Below are positions 27,203-36,092 of a DNA stretch of 64,000 nucleotides, piece by piece (within the stretch, counting starts at the first letter, position 1; each line of letters begins with the position of its first letter). The translations under genes were made by a program, and so were the position numbers. Location of the stretch: contig NZ_VCEJ01000004.1 in NCBI RefSeq assembly GCF_005860805.1, forward strand, positions 744,001 to 808,000, given 5' to 3'. The stretch is from Dyadobacter luticola. GTDB lineage: Bacteria; Bacteroidota; Bacteroidia; Cytophagales; Spirosomataceae. Under the pieces are notes generated by a model that saw only the letters and a list, made by a program, of their open reading frames with translations, was not told where the DNA came from and made no database searches.

Positions 27203-27931
27203 ATGCGAATTTTTACAGCTATTTTATTTCTGACATTATCCGCATTAAGCCAATCTTACGGCCAGGTAGCGGTAGCAAATAGCCAGGGTGCCGAAACGCC
27301 CGCATACCCTGTTTCACTTTACAAGGAAGCCACTTCCATCTCCCAAAATCTTTATAACGGTCGCCAGTACTACGTATATGATTCGCGGCAGGAAGAATTT
27401 CAGTTTTACAACCAAAGAAAATGGCATAATGGTGTCGTGTATTACGACGGCCAGAAGTTCGACAGCATTCCGATGCTTTACGATATTTTCAAAGACGAGC
27501 TCGTGATCAAACATTTCAATGGTGATCACATCCTGATGCAGTCCGAAAAAGTCGATTATTTCATGCTGGACAACCATCATTTCGCGCGGCTGGAAGCGGG
27601 TAAAGACATTAACGAACAAATGCGCACCGGTTTTTACGACATTTTATATGATGGAAAAACGCGCACCATTATCCGCAGGACCAAATCGCGGCAGGAGAAA
27701 ATCGTGGACAAGCGGGTGATTGCGCTATATCCAGAAAAAAATTTCTTTTACATTTTCAACGATGGCGAGTACCATGCTGTCCATAGCAAAAAGAGTGTTT
27801 TCAATCTTTTCCCGGACCAGAAGAAAGAGTTGCGGAAAGTATTGCGGGACGAAAAGATCAAATTTCGTAAGAACCGGGAAGTTGCCATAGCCAAAATTGT
27901 CGCCAGACACGACGAACTCGCCAAACCATGA
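27203..27931 (+). CDS. Secreted protein upstream of a TonB-dependent receptor
   Basis: This 242-residue protein has a signal peptide (about residues 1-21, ending SYGQ) and a mature part rich in aromatic and charged residues with no recognised domain (ATSISQNLYNGRQYYVYD, DNHHFARLEAG). The C-terminal 60 residues are strongly basic and helical. An in-frame ATG at 27107 would put an implausible stretch in front of the signal, so 27203 is preferred. Its stop overlaps the receptor start by four bases (ATGA), so both are translated together. The pairing suggests a periplasmic or surface partner of the receptor. Confidence 0.8.
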   Translation: MRIFTAILFLTLSALSQSYGQVAVANSQGAETPAYPVSLYKEATSISQNLYNGRQYYVYDSRQEEFQFYNQRKWHNGVVYYDGQKFDSIPMLYDIFKDELVIKHFNGDHILMQSEKVDYFMLDNHHFARLEAGKDINEQMRTGFYDILYDGKTRTIIRRTKSRQEKIVDKRVIALYPEKNFFYIFNDGEYHAVHSKKSVFNLFPDQKKELRKVLRDEKIKFRKNREVAIAKIVARHDELAKP

Positions 27932-30699
27932 AAAAACTTTTACCTGTAATCCTTCTTTTCTGCGCACTTTTTGTTTTCAATGTCTCCCAGGCTCAAAACG
28001 CAGCCGAGAAGAAAATCACGATGCGCCTCGATTCGGCCCGATTTGGTGAATTTGTAAAACAGGTCGAAGAACAAACCGGCTACTTTTTTTACTACGACGC
28101 CACTCGTTTCGACAGCCTTACGCTGGATTTGAATATCAAAGACTTGACAATCCGGGAAGCACTGGACCAGGTTTTCAGGGGTTCGGATTTTGAATATGCA
28201 ATCGACGGGCAAAAGAGAATTTACATTACTGAGGGACAAAGAATCATTACCCAACTCACACCCGGCCTTTTCGAGCCCGACCGCGCTGGCGACAATGATA
28301 CCATCGCTTACGTCGGTCCTGAAAATGATTTGAAAGAAAAGCTGCTTTCCACGGCCGAGAGCAAAGTGCACGAAATTGGAATCCGGAAGTACAAGATCAC
28401 GCCGGGTAATTCCACCATCACTGGATATGTCCGGAATGCGATCACGGGTGAGCCGGTGATCGGCGCGGCGGTTTTTATAAATTCTCCGTCGATTGGTGTT
28501 ACTACGGATGCACTGGGTTTTTATTCCCTGACCATTCCCCGCGGCAAGCAGGTGGTTCGTATTAAAAGCACCGGGATGCGCGAAACACAGCGGCAGGTAA
28601 TCCTTTATTCCGACGGCAAGCTCGACATTGAAATGCGTGAAAGTGTGATCGCGCTGAAAGAAGTATCGGTGAAAGCAGGTATGGATAAAAACGTGGTCGG
28701 CACGCAGATGGGTACCGTGAAGCTGACGATCAAGAATCTAAAACAGGTACCGACGGTTTTTGGAGAAACCGATTTGCTGCGTACCGTTTTGACATTGCCG
28801 GGTATTAAGTCGGTGGGTGAAAACAGTACGGGCTTGAATGTTCGCGGAGGTTCTACTGACCAGAATTTGATCCAGTATAATGATGCGGTGATTTACAATC
28901 CGTCCCACTTGTTCGGCTTTTTCTCGGCATTCAACCCGGATGTGCTGAAAGATGTGGAGCTCTATAAAAGCACAATTCCGTCCAAGTTTGGCGGCCGTCT
29001 TTCATCGGTGCTGGACATTAATAGTCGCGATGGTAATAAGAAGAAATTTGTGGCTTCGGGTGGTATCGGTCTGGTTACAGGCAGGTTAACATTGGAAGGG
29101 CCGATCGTGAAGGATAAAACTTCGTTTCTGCTGGGCGGAAGGTCCACTTACTCAAATTGGGTGATCAGGGCGCTGGATAACGAGAACTACAATAAAAGCT
29201 CGGCGTCATTTTATGATGTCAACCTGCATATCAGCCACGAGATCAATGAAAAAAATAGCTTGTTCCTGACGGGCTACACGAGCAGCGACCGGTTCAGATT
29301 ATATGGCGATACGCTTTATTCTTATCAAAATCAGCTCGGCGCGCTCAAATGGAAACATACATTCAATAACAGATTGTATGGCGTACTCACGGCATCGCAC
29401 AGCAAGTACCAGTACGCGATGGGCGCAGCCGGCTTGCCACTGAACTCATTTGACCTGAAATTCAACATTAACCAATCCAACTTCAAAGCCGACCTGAGCT
29501 ACCAGCTCGACCCACGGCATACGCTGGAATTTGGAGGAAGTACCATTTATTATAAGCTGCACCCCGGATCATTCCAGCCGAAAGGAGCCGAATCGCTGAT
29601 CATCCCCGACGAGCTGGAAGCTGAGCAGGCTATGGAAAGTGCTGTATATCTGGAAGATAAGTTCGAGGTTAACTCTCGCCTCGCCATTTCTGCTGGTATC
29701 CGCTATTCATTTTTCCAGTATCTGGGACCAAAACATGTAAACACGTACCTGCCCGGTCTGCCGATCGAATACATTTACCAGGAAGGTGTGCAGGAATACA
29801 AATCAGGCAAGAAGATCAAATCGTACGGCGGCCCCGAGTACCGCGCCTCGGTCCGGTACAGCGTGCTGGATAACCTTTCGCTGAAATTGAGCTACAACAC
29901 ATTACGCCAGTACATTCACTTGTTGACCAATACCATGACGGTATCGCCGACAGATATCTGGAAACTGAGCGACCCATACATCAAGCCGCAGCTCGGACAG
30001 CAATTGTCGCTGGGTTTGTACCGCAATTTCAGGGGTAATAAAATTGAAGTTTCGCTGGAAGGCTATTACAAAAACATTCAAAACTTCCTGGATTACAAAG
30101 GCGGTGACTCGCTGATCATGAACCACAACATTGAAGCCGCGGTGATCAGGACCAAGGCCAAAGCGTACGGGGTAGAATTTATGATCAAAAAAATGACCGG
30201 AAAACTGAATGGTTGGCTGGGTTACACTTATGCGAGAACATTGCTCCGTGCCGTCGACCGGGAGTCGCCGGATGCGCCGAATAATGGTAATTTCTACCCA
30301 AGTAACTACGATAAGCCGCACGATTTTACCTTAATCTCGAACTACCGCTTTTCGCACAGGTTCAGCGTATCATTCAATTTTACATATAGTACCGGGCGGC
30401 CCTACACCCCGCCGATCGGGAAGTATATGATCGATGGCGCTCAGCGGGTTTACTACGCCGACCGCAACCAGTTCCGTATTCCTGACTACTACCGGACGGA
30501 CCTTGCGATGAACATTGAAGGAAACCACCGGATCAAAAAGCTGGCGCACAGTTCTTGGACTTTGGCGGTGTATAATGTTTTGGGCAGAAAAAATCCGTCA
30601 TCGGTTTATTTCCAGACGGTTGCGGGTAAAGTGAATGGTTACCAGCTGTCGATCTTCGGCCAGCCGATCCCGACGATAACATACAATTTCAGGTTTTGA
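27928..30699 (+). CDS. TonB-dependent receptor with STN and CarboxypepD-regulatory domains
   Basis: This is a 923-residue outer membrane transporter. After the signal peptide (to about residue 22) comes an STN domain (about 28-103, KITMRLDSARFGEFVKQVEE...IREALDQVF), which in other receptors signals to FecR-type anti-sigma factors. A CarboxypepD_reg-like beta sandwich (about 162-240, ITGYVRNAITGEPVIGAAVF), a plug (about 255-375, LNVRGGSTDQNLIQYNDAVIYNP) and a 22-strand barrel follow. The chain ends in an aromatic residue (YNFRF). No sigma or anti-sigma gene lies nearby. It heads two DUF4249 lipoproteins that likely cap it, as SusD does SusC. The substrate is unknown. Confidence 0.93.
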   Translation: MKKLLPVILLFCALFVFNVSQAQNAAEKKITMRLDSARFGEFVKQVEEQTGYFFYYDATRFDSLTLDLNIKDLTIREALDQVFRGSDFEYAIDGQKRIYITEGQRIITQLTPGLFEPDRAGDNDTIAYVGPENDLKEKLLSTAESKVHEIGIRKYKITPGNSTITGYVRNAITGEPVIGAAVFINSPSIGVTTDALGFYSLTIPRGKQVVRIKSTGMRETQRQVILYSDGKLDIEMRESVIALKEVSVKAGMDKNVVGTQMGTVKLTIKNLKQVPTVFGETDLLRTVLTLPGIKSVGENSTGLNVRGGSTDQNLIQYNDAVIYNPSHLFGFFSAFNPDVLKDVELYKSTIPSKFGGRLSSVLDINSRDGNKKKFVASGGIGLVTGRLTLEGPIVKDKTSFLLGGRSTYSNWVIRALDNENYNKSSASFYDVNLHISHEINEKNSLFLTGYTSSDRFRLYGDTLYSYQNQLGALKWKHTFNNRLYGVLTASHSKYQYAMGAAGLPLNSFDLKFNINQSNFKADLSYQLDPRHTLEFGGSTIYYKLHPGSFQPKGAESLIIPDELEAEQAMESAVYLEDKFEVNSRLAISAGIRYSFFQYLGPKHVNTYLPGLPIEYIYQEGVQEYKSGKKIKSYGGPEYRASVRYSVLDNLSLKLSYNTLRQYIHLLTNTMTVSPTDIWKLSDPYIKPQLGQQLSLGLYRNFRGNKIEVSLEGYYKNIQNFLDYKGGDSLIMNHNIEAAVIRTKAKAYGVEFMIKKMTGKLNGWLGYTYARTLLRAVDRESPDAPNNGNFYPSNYDKPHDFTLISNYRFSHRFSVSFNFTYSTGRPYTPPIGKYMIDGAQRVYYADRNQFRIPDYYRTDLAMNIEGNHRIKKLAHSSWTLAVYNVLGRKNPSSVYFQTVAGKVNGYQLSIFGQPIPTITYNFRF

Positions 30700-30706
30700 G
30701 CGTGAT

Positions 30707-31831
30707 ATGAAGTATTTTTTGAGCATTGTTTTCCTGGTTTTGGTCACAACATTATACTGCTGTATCGAGCCGTTTTCGCCGCCGGAAGTCAATTCCGATC
30801 AGAATTATCTGGTGGTGGACGGTTTCCTGAATGTGGGGAAAGATACCAGCCGGATCGAGTTGAGGAGAACGCAGAACATTAATGAGAAGGCCACATCGGT
30901 TGTGGAAGCGGGTGCCACTGTTACGGTGGAGTCGGAGGGAGGCGAAAGCAATGTATTTACAGACGGCGGTTCCGGCCTTTATTACCTGCCGCCGCGCCAG
31001 TACAATGTTGCGGGGAAATACCGCCTCCGGATCAAGACAAAAGCGGGTAAAGAATATTTATCAGACTACGTGACGGTTTCGGCCACGCCACCGATTGATA
31101 GCCTCACCAGCAGGTTCGACCCAGGTACCGATGCGATGGTTTTTTACGTCAATGCACACGATGCACAGAATAAAACCCAGTTTTACCGCTGGAAATTTGA
31201 AGAAACGTGGGAATACCGTACCGCTTATTTTTCGACGATCGAAGTGGTAAACAAGAAAATTGTTACCCGGGAAAAGGACATTAGCCGCTGCTGGGGCAAT
31301 ATGCGGTCGGGGAGTATTTTATTGGGGAGTACCGTGAAGCTCAGCTCCGATGTGATCAAAGATCTGCCGCTTTTCCGCGTGCCGGTTGGGACCAACAAGT
31401 TGTATATCAAGTATAGTGTTTTGGTAAAACAATACGGATTGACCCGCCAGGCATTTGAATACTGGACAACCTTATCAAAAACGACGCAGGGAACAGGAAG
31501 TCTTTTTGACCCGCAGCCGTCGCAGGTGACCGGTAACATTCAGAACACGAAAGATTCGGGCGATCTGGTTTTCGGATATTTCAGCGCGGCTACCGAGGAA
31601 ACAAAAAGACTGACCATCGAACCCAGGCTGGGAAGATACCCGACCTGTGCCCCGCCAGATACATTTGACATTGTCTGCAGCCCGATGAGCGATCGGCAAT
31701 GTGCGCTGGAAACATCTGCTTTGCTGATGAACTACGGTGGGGAAAGAGCTGAATACATTCTGGGTGCGCCATCGACCTGCACCGATTGCCGTGTGCAGGG
31801 AGGAACCACCACGAGGCCATCGTACTGGTAG
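30707..31831 (+). CDS. DUF4249 lipoprotein (first copy)
   Basis: DUF4249 proteins are Bacteroidota surface lipoproteins usually encoded next to STN/plug receptors. This 374-residue copy has a hydrophobic leader and a Cys-Cys at residues 18-19 before IEPFSPPEV, one of which is the lipidation site. Seen features are LVVDGFLNVGKDTS, TPPIDS, QFYRWKFEETWEY, YGLTRQAFEYW, TTQGTGSLFDPQPSQVTGNI, FGYFSAA and the tail CTDCRVQGGTTTRPSYW. Extra cysteines near the C-terminus may form disulfides. It lies 8 bases after the receptor. Function is inferred as a substrate-binding lid. Confidence 0.88.
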   Translation: MKYFLSIVFLVLVTTLYCCIEPFSPPEVNSDQNYLVVDGFLNVGKDTSRIELRRTQNINEKATSVVEAGATVTVESEGGESNVFTDGGSGLYYLPPRQYNVAGKYRLRIKTKAGKEYLSDYVTVSATPPIDSLTSRFDPGTDAMVFYVNAHDAQNKTQFYRWKFEETWEYRTAYFSTIEVVNKKIVTREKDISRCWGNMRSGSILLGSTVKLSSDVIKDLPLFRVPVGTNKLYIKYSVLVKQYGLTRQAFEYWTTLSKTTQGTGSLFDPQPSQVTGNIQNTKDSGDLVFGYFSAATEETKRLTIEPRLGRYPTCAPPDTFDIVCSPMSDRQCALETSALLMNYGGERAEYILGAPSTCTDCRVQGGTTTRPSYW

Positions 31832-31859
31832 CCGGTTTTTAGACACGAAGTAACAGGCC

Positions 31860-33005
31860 ATGAAACGTTTTTTGACATCACCCGTTTTTCGGCATTTCGG
31901 AAAGCTGGTCATCTTACTGGGTTTGATTGGGCTGGGCATCGACAGTTGCATTGAGCCATTTTCGCCCCCGGAAGTCAGCGACTCGGGGGATTATCTGGTA
32001 GTGGACGGTTTTCTGAATGTGAGCGGAGATACCAGCATTGTAAAGCTCGGCCGCACGCAGAACATTAATAATGACAGCGTGCCTTACAAAGAAAGCGGCG
32101 CGATTGTGACGGTTGAAGCGGAAAATGGTCAGCAATATTTGTTTTCAGAAACGGAAACCGGGGTATACGCGCTGCCGCCGGAAGCATTTGATTTGTCGAG
32201 CAAATACCGGATACATATCCGGAAAAGCAGCGGCAGCCAATATGTTTCGGATTATGTGACGGTAAGTAATACACCGCCGATCGACAGTATCAGCTACCGT
32301 TTTGATCGGGGAAGAGACGCCATGATTGTTTACGCCAACACACACGATGCTACCGGCGCGACGCGGTTTTACAGATGGAAATATGAAGAAACCTACCAGT
32401 ACCGGGCGGCACATTATTCATCCATCGTACGGAATGCGGACAGGTCGGATTTTCTTGCCAGAAACGAGGACATTAACCTTTGCTGGAAAACGCAGGAATC
32501 CGGAGATATTAAACTCGGCTCAACCATCAAGCTCAGCCAGGACATTGTGAAGGAGTTACCGGTGAATGTGATCGATGCAAGTTCCAACAAGCTGTATTTC
32601 GGATACAGCATTCTGGTCAAGCAATATGGATTGAGCAGAGAAGCTTTTGAATACTGGACGCAGCTGGCCAAAACAACCCAGGGTACCGGCAGTCTTTTTG
32701 ATCCTTTGCCCAATCAGGTGACGGGTAACATTAAAAACGAAGCCAATAATAAGGAGCTGATTTTCGGGTATTTCAGCGCGGCAGTGGAGCAGCGGCAGCG
32801 GATTTTTATTCGGGACAGGTATGGAAGATATCCCACCTGCCAGGCGCCAGATTCGATTACCAGGAAAGATGCGCTTGAATCGGAGGCGTTTCTGCTGGGC
32901 TTTTATACTACGCCCACCAAGAGCGGGATTTTGGCTTCGTCGGAATACTGCGGCGATTGCCGGGTACAGGGTGGCACCATCAAAAAGCCATCGTTTTGGA
33001 AATGA
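31860..33005 (+). CDS. DUF4249 lipoprotein (second copy)
   Basis: This is a 381-residue tandem paralogue of the preceding gene, about half identical by eye. The lipobox is GIDSC (Cys30), followed by the same IEPFSPPEV. Shared blocks are YLVVDGFLNVSGDTS, TPPIDSISYRFD, RFYRWKYEETYQY, YGLSREAFEYW, TTQGTGSLFDPLPNQVTGNI, FGYFSAA and CGDCRVQGGTIKKPSFW. The region between the YPTC and CGDC blocks differs in length and cysteine content. It starts 29 bases after the first copy. The two may recognise related ligands or form a dimeric lid. Confidence 0.88.
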   Translation: MKRFLTSPVFRHFGKLVILLGLIGLGIDSCIEPFSPPEVSDSGDYLVVDGFLNVSGDTSIVKLGRTQNINNDSVPYKESGAIVTVEAENGQQYLFSETETGVYALPPEAFDLSSKYRIHIRKSSGSQYVSDYVTVSNTPPIDSISYRFDRGRDAMIVYANTHDATGATRFYRWKYEETYQYRAAHYSSIVRNADRSDFLARNEDINLCWKTQESGDIKLGSTIKLSQDIVKELPVNVIDASSNKLYFGYSILVKQYGLSREAFEYWTQLAKTTQGTGSLFDPLPNQVTGNIKNEANNKELIFGYFSAAVEQRQRIFIRDRYGRYPTCQAPDSITRKDALESEAFLLGFYTTPTKSGILASSEYCGDCRVQGGTIKKPSFWK

Positions 33006-33026
33006 CTGTTTTTTAATTTGATATAA

Positions 33027-35429
33027 ATGAAAACTAAGATTTTTACCTGCCTGTTGACCTTGCTGACATTATCCTTTGCCGCCCTGGCGCAGGAAGACGG
33101 CATGGTAGCGTCCATCAAACAGCGGTTTGGCCTCTATACCGAGCGGGCTGTTCAGGAGAAAATGTTTGTCCACCTCGACCGGCCATTTTATCTCGTGGGC
33201 GAGACGATCTGGTTCAAGGCTTATAATTTGAATGGCGCCACGCACCATTTCCTGGATCTGAGTAAGGTCGGCTATTTGGAAGTACTTGATAGTGAAAACA
33301 ATGCATTGGTCCAAACCAAATTCTCGATGCTCGACGGCAAAGGAAATGGATCATTATTAATTCCTTCGACGGTGGTAAGCGGGAAATACAAAGTGCGGTG
33401 CTACACCAACTGGATGAAGAATTTCAGTGCGGATTATTTTTTCGAGACGGCAATTACGGTGGTGAACCCGTTTGTGCGGTTCGAGCCTGACCGGACGGTA
33501 AAAGGCGATACGCGCCACGATGTACAGTTTTTCCCGGAAGGCGGGCGGCTGGTAAAGGGTGTTGAAAGTAAAGTAGCATTTAGGGCGATCGCGGCGGATG
33601 GAAAAGGTATCCGATTCAATGGCGCGATCGTCAACCAGCAGGGAGATACCATCCAGAAGTTCACGCCTGCCGTCGCGGGTATCGGTCATTTTATGTTTAC
33701 GCCGAAAGAAGGGGACACGTATAAGGCTTTTGTGACGGACTCGAAGGGCACAAAATATGAGTACACCTTGCCAAATGTCGAGGAGCAGGGTTATGTAATG
33801 CAGGTAAAAGATTCTACCGCCAGTTTGCTCAAAATAACGGTTACCTCGCGACTAAGCGGCGATGAGGCGAATGCGGTGTATCTGCTCAGCCACACCAGGC
33901 AGCAAAACATTATCGCCGATAAAAAATTTCTGAATAAAAACCGGGCGGTTTTCGTGCTCGACAAAGCCAAGCTGGGCGAGGGTATTTCGCAGATCACAAT
34001 ATTGAATGATAAAGTGAAACCTGTCAGCGAGCGGCTGTATTTCAAACGCCCGGCTACGCGCCTGGACATTGATGCCAAGCTGGGCAAGAAATTTATCAAC
34101 CGGGAAAAAATCACATTGGATCTCTCCGCTGCGGTAGCTTCGGCAGCGCAGGATATGGCAAATTTGTCTGTCGCGATTTATCTTGATGACTCTATCAAAT
34201 CGCCTGTTCAGCAGGACATGGCAAGTTATTTGTGGCTTAATGCTGATCTGAGGGGCAGCATTGAAAACCCGGAGTATTATTTCAGCAATGTCAATCAAAA
34301 TACTGATCAACAGCTCGATAATCTAATGCTGACTCACGGCTGGCGGCGGTTGAGCTGGGATAAAGTTTTTGCTGCCCAGCCGGTTAAATTTGAGTATGTG
34401 CCTGAGTATGACGGACATTTCATCACCGGCAGAATGCTGAACAAATCCGACGGCAGCCCGGCCAAGGGTGTCGACGCATTCCTGGCGGCGCTGGATGTTC
34501 CTGCAAGGTTATATGTGGCGCAAAGTGACCCGACTGGCCGCATCGTTTTTGAAGTAAGGAAATTTGAAGGCCCCAAAGAAATTACCATTCAAACCAACCT
34601 GGCGGAGGATTCCACGCGACGCATTGAAATTAACAATCCTTTTTCCAAACAGTTTTCTATCAAGCCGATACCTGCATTTTTCTTTGATAAAACCCTCGAA
34701 AACACCCTGCTGACGCGAGCGATCAACATGCAGACGGCCAATGTTTTCGCACCGCGGGTTTACACCGAGAAAAAAGCTACCCTGGCCGATTCGCTGGCGT
34801 TTTTTGGGAAACCCGATGAAAAATATTTCCTCGACGATTTTACGCGTTTCCCGACGATGGAGGAGGTTTTGAGGGAGTATGTAAAAGGGGTACTTGTGCG
34901 GAAGCGGCAAAAAGAATTTCATTTCAGGATTGTGGATAAGCTCATCCCGAACACATTTTATACGACGGATCCGCTGATGCTGCTCGACGGTATCCCTGTT
35001 TTTGACGCCGACAAGCTGATCGAATTTGATCCTTTGAAAATCAAGAAAATCGAAGTTTTGAACTCGCGCTACTTCCTGGGGCCGGTGGCTTTTACGGGTA
35101 TCGTGAGCTTCTCAACCTACCGCAGCGATCTGGGCGGCTTCGAGCTGGACCCGAAGGTAATGGTGATGCCTTATGAGGGAGTTCAGGCGCAGCGGGAATT
35201 TTACGCGCCAAGATATGACGGCGGCCGGGCCAACAGCCGCGTACCCGATTTCCGCAACCTGCTGCATTGGGCGCCGAATGTTGTGACGGATAAAAACGGC
35301 AAAGCAACAGTCGAATTTTACGCTTCTGACCAGATAGGCGAGTACCAGGTGGTGATCCAGGGTATCACGGCTTCGGGTATTCCAGGCAGCAAAACGCTGA
35401 ATTTCCAGGTTGGAAAACGGAATTTTTGA
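33027..35429 (+). CDS. MG2-type protein with TonB plug-like segment
   Basis: This 800-residue secreted protein has a signal peptide (about 1-21). An alpha-2-macroglobulin-type MG2 domain begins near residue 46 (MFVHLDRPFYLVGETIWFKAYNL), and further beta-sandwich repeats run to about 600. Near 640-700 is a TonB-plug-like stretch (DPLMLLDGIPVFDADKLI, IKKIEVLNSRYFLGPVAFTGIVSF). A closing sandwich module reads TDKNGKATVEFYASDQIGEYQV. It lacks a thioester motif and any beta barrel. It lies 21 bases after the second DUF4249 gene, the last of the five-gene set. Its role could be proteolytic protection, secretion or adhesion at the surface; none is proven. Confidence 0.85.
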   Translation: MKTKIFTCLLTLLTLSFAALAQEDGMVASIKQRFGLYTERAVQEKMFVHLDRPFYLVGETIWFKAYNLNGATHHFLDLSKVGYLEVLDSENNALVQTKFSMLDGKGNGSLLIPSTVVSGKYKVRCYTNWMKNFSADYFFETAITVVNPFVRFEPDRTVKGDTRHDVQFFPEGGRLVKGVESKVAFRAIAADGKGIRFNGAIVNQQGDTIQKFTPAVAGIGHFMFTPKEGDTYKAFVTDSKGTKYEYTLPNVEEQGYVMQVKDSTASLLKITVTSRLSGDEANAVYLLSHTRQQNIIADKKFLNKNRAVFVLDKAKLGEGISQITILNDKVKPVSERLYFKRPATRLDIDAKLGKKFINREKITLDLSAAVASAAQDMANLSVAIYLDDSIKSPVQQDMASYLWLNADLRGSIENPEYYFSNVNQNTDQQLDNLMLTHGWRRLSWDKVFAAQPVKFEYVPEYDGHFITGRMLNKSDGSPAKGVDAFLAALDVPARLYVAQSDPTGRIVFEVRKFEGPKEITIQTNLAEDSTRRIEINNPFSKQFSIKPIPAFFFDKTLENTLLTRAINMQTANVFAPRVYTEKKATLADSLAFFGKPDEKYFLDDFTRFPTMEEVLREYVKGVLVRKRQKEFHFRIVDKLIPNTFYTTDPLMLLDGIPVFDADKLIEFDPLKIKKIEVLNSRYFLGPVAFTGIVSFSTYRSDLGGFELDPKVMVMPYEGVQAQREFYAPRYDGGRANSRVPDFRNLLHWAPNVVTDKNGKATVEFYASDQIGEYQVVIQGITASGIPGSKTLNFQVGKRNF

Positions 35430-35457
35430 TTTCGGCGAAAGACATTTTCTCTGAAAA

Positions 35458-35919
35458 TCAAATATAGAATTCCGACGTATGTTTGATTTCCTTTAAGACA
35501 AACGTACTGTTCAACACGCCAATGTTGTCGATTTTGGATAGTTTGTATTTGACAAAATCGTGATAGTCGTCGAGGCTGGCGACATTTATTTTTAACAAAA
35601 AATCCACCTGCCCGGCCATGTGGTAACATTCCTGCACTTCCTGCAAATTCTGGATTTCCTGCTCGAATTTTTCAATAAACGCTTCATTGTGGTAGCGCAT
35701 TGATACCTGGCAAATGGTAGTTACCTGCCTGTTGATGAGCTTTTTATCCAGTATCGCTACATACTGTTTAATGTACCCCAGACTTTCCAGCCGCCTGATC
35801 CGCTCGTAAACCGGCGAAACAGTAAGGTTCAGCATGGTCGCAATTTCCTTGGTTGTTTTTTTAGCATCTTTTTGAAGGATCCGGAGAATCTTGGTATCGA
35901 TTTTGTCTAACTGTTCCAT
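35458..35919 (-). CDS. Lrp/AsnC-family transcriptional regulator
   Basis: This 153-residue regulator has an N-terminal helix-turn-helix (about residues 4-60, LDKIDTKILRILQKDAKKTTKEIATMLNLTVSPVYERIRRLESLGYI) and a RAM effector domain (about 65-150, with VQECYHMAGQVDFLLKINVASLDDYHDF). The ATG at 35919 is chosen because it places the helix-turn-helix at the usual N-terminus; upstream in-frame codons would add about 69 unrelated residues. It is divergent from the threonine catabolic genes, 173 bases away, and probably regulates them in response to an amino acid. Confidence 0.93.
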   Translation of the reverse strand: MEQLDKIDTKILRILQKDAKKTTKEIATMLNLTVSPVYERIRRLESLGYIKQYVAILDKKLINRQVTTICQVSMRYHNEAFIEKFEQEIQNLQEVQECYHMAGQVDFLLKINVASLDDYHDFVKYKLSKIDNIGVLNSTFVLKEIKHTSEFYI

Positions 35920-36092
35920 GTGGCAAGAATATTTACTGAAGCAGGTAAAATTTGAATGTATGTAAAAGTAAGAATTTCTGTGAAAGTGGGATAGTGCAGG
36001 AACCTTTACGGCAAGAAGCGCAAAATCTTGAAAATATTTTTCGATAATGGGAAATTGCAAGTGATTTTTATCCTTAATCAAACACGTCCTAT

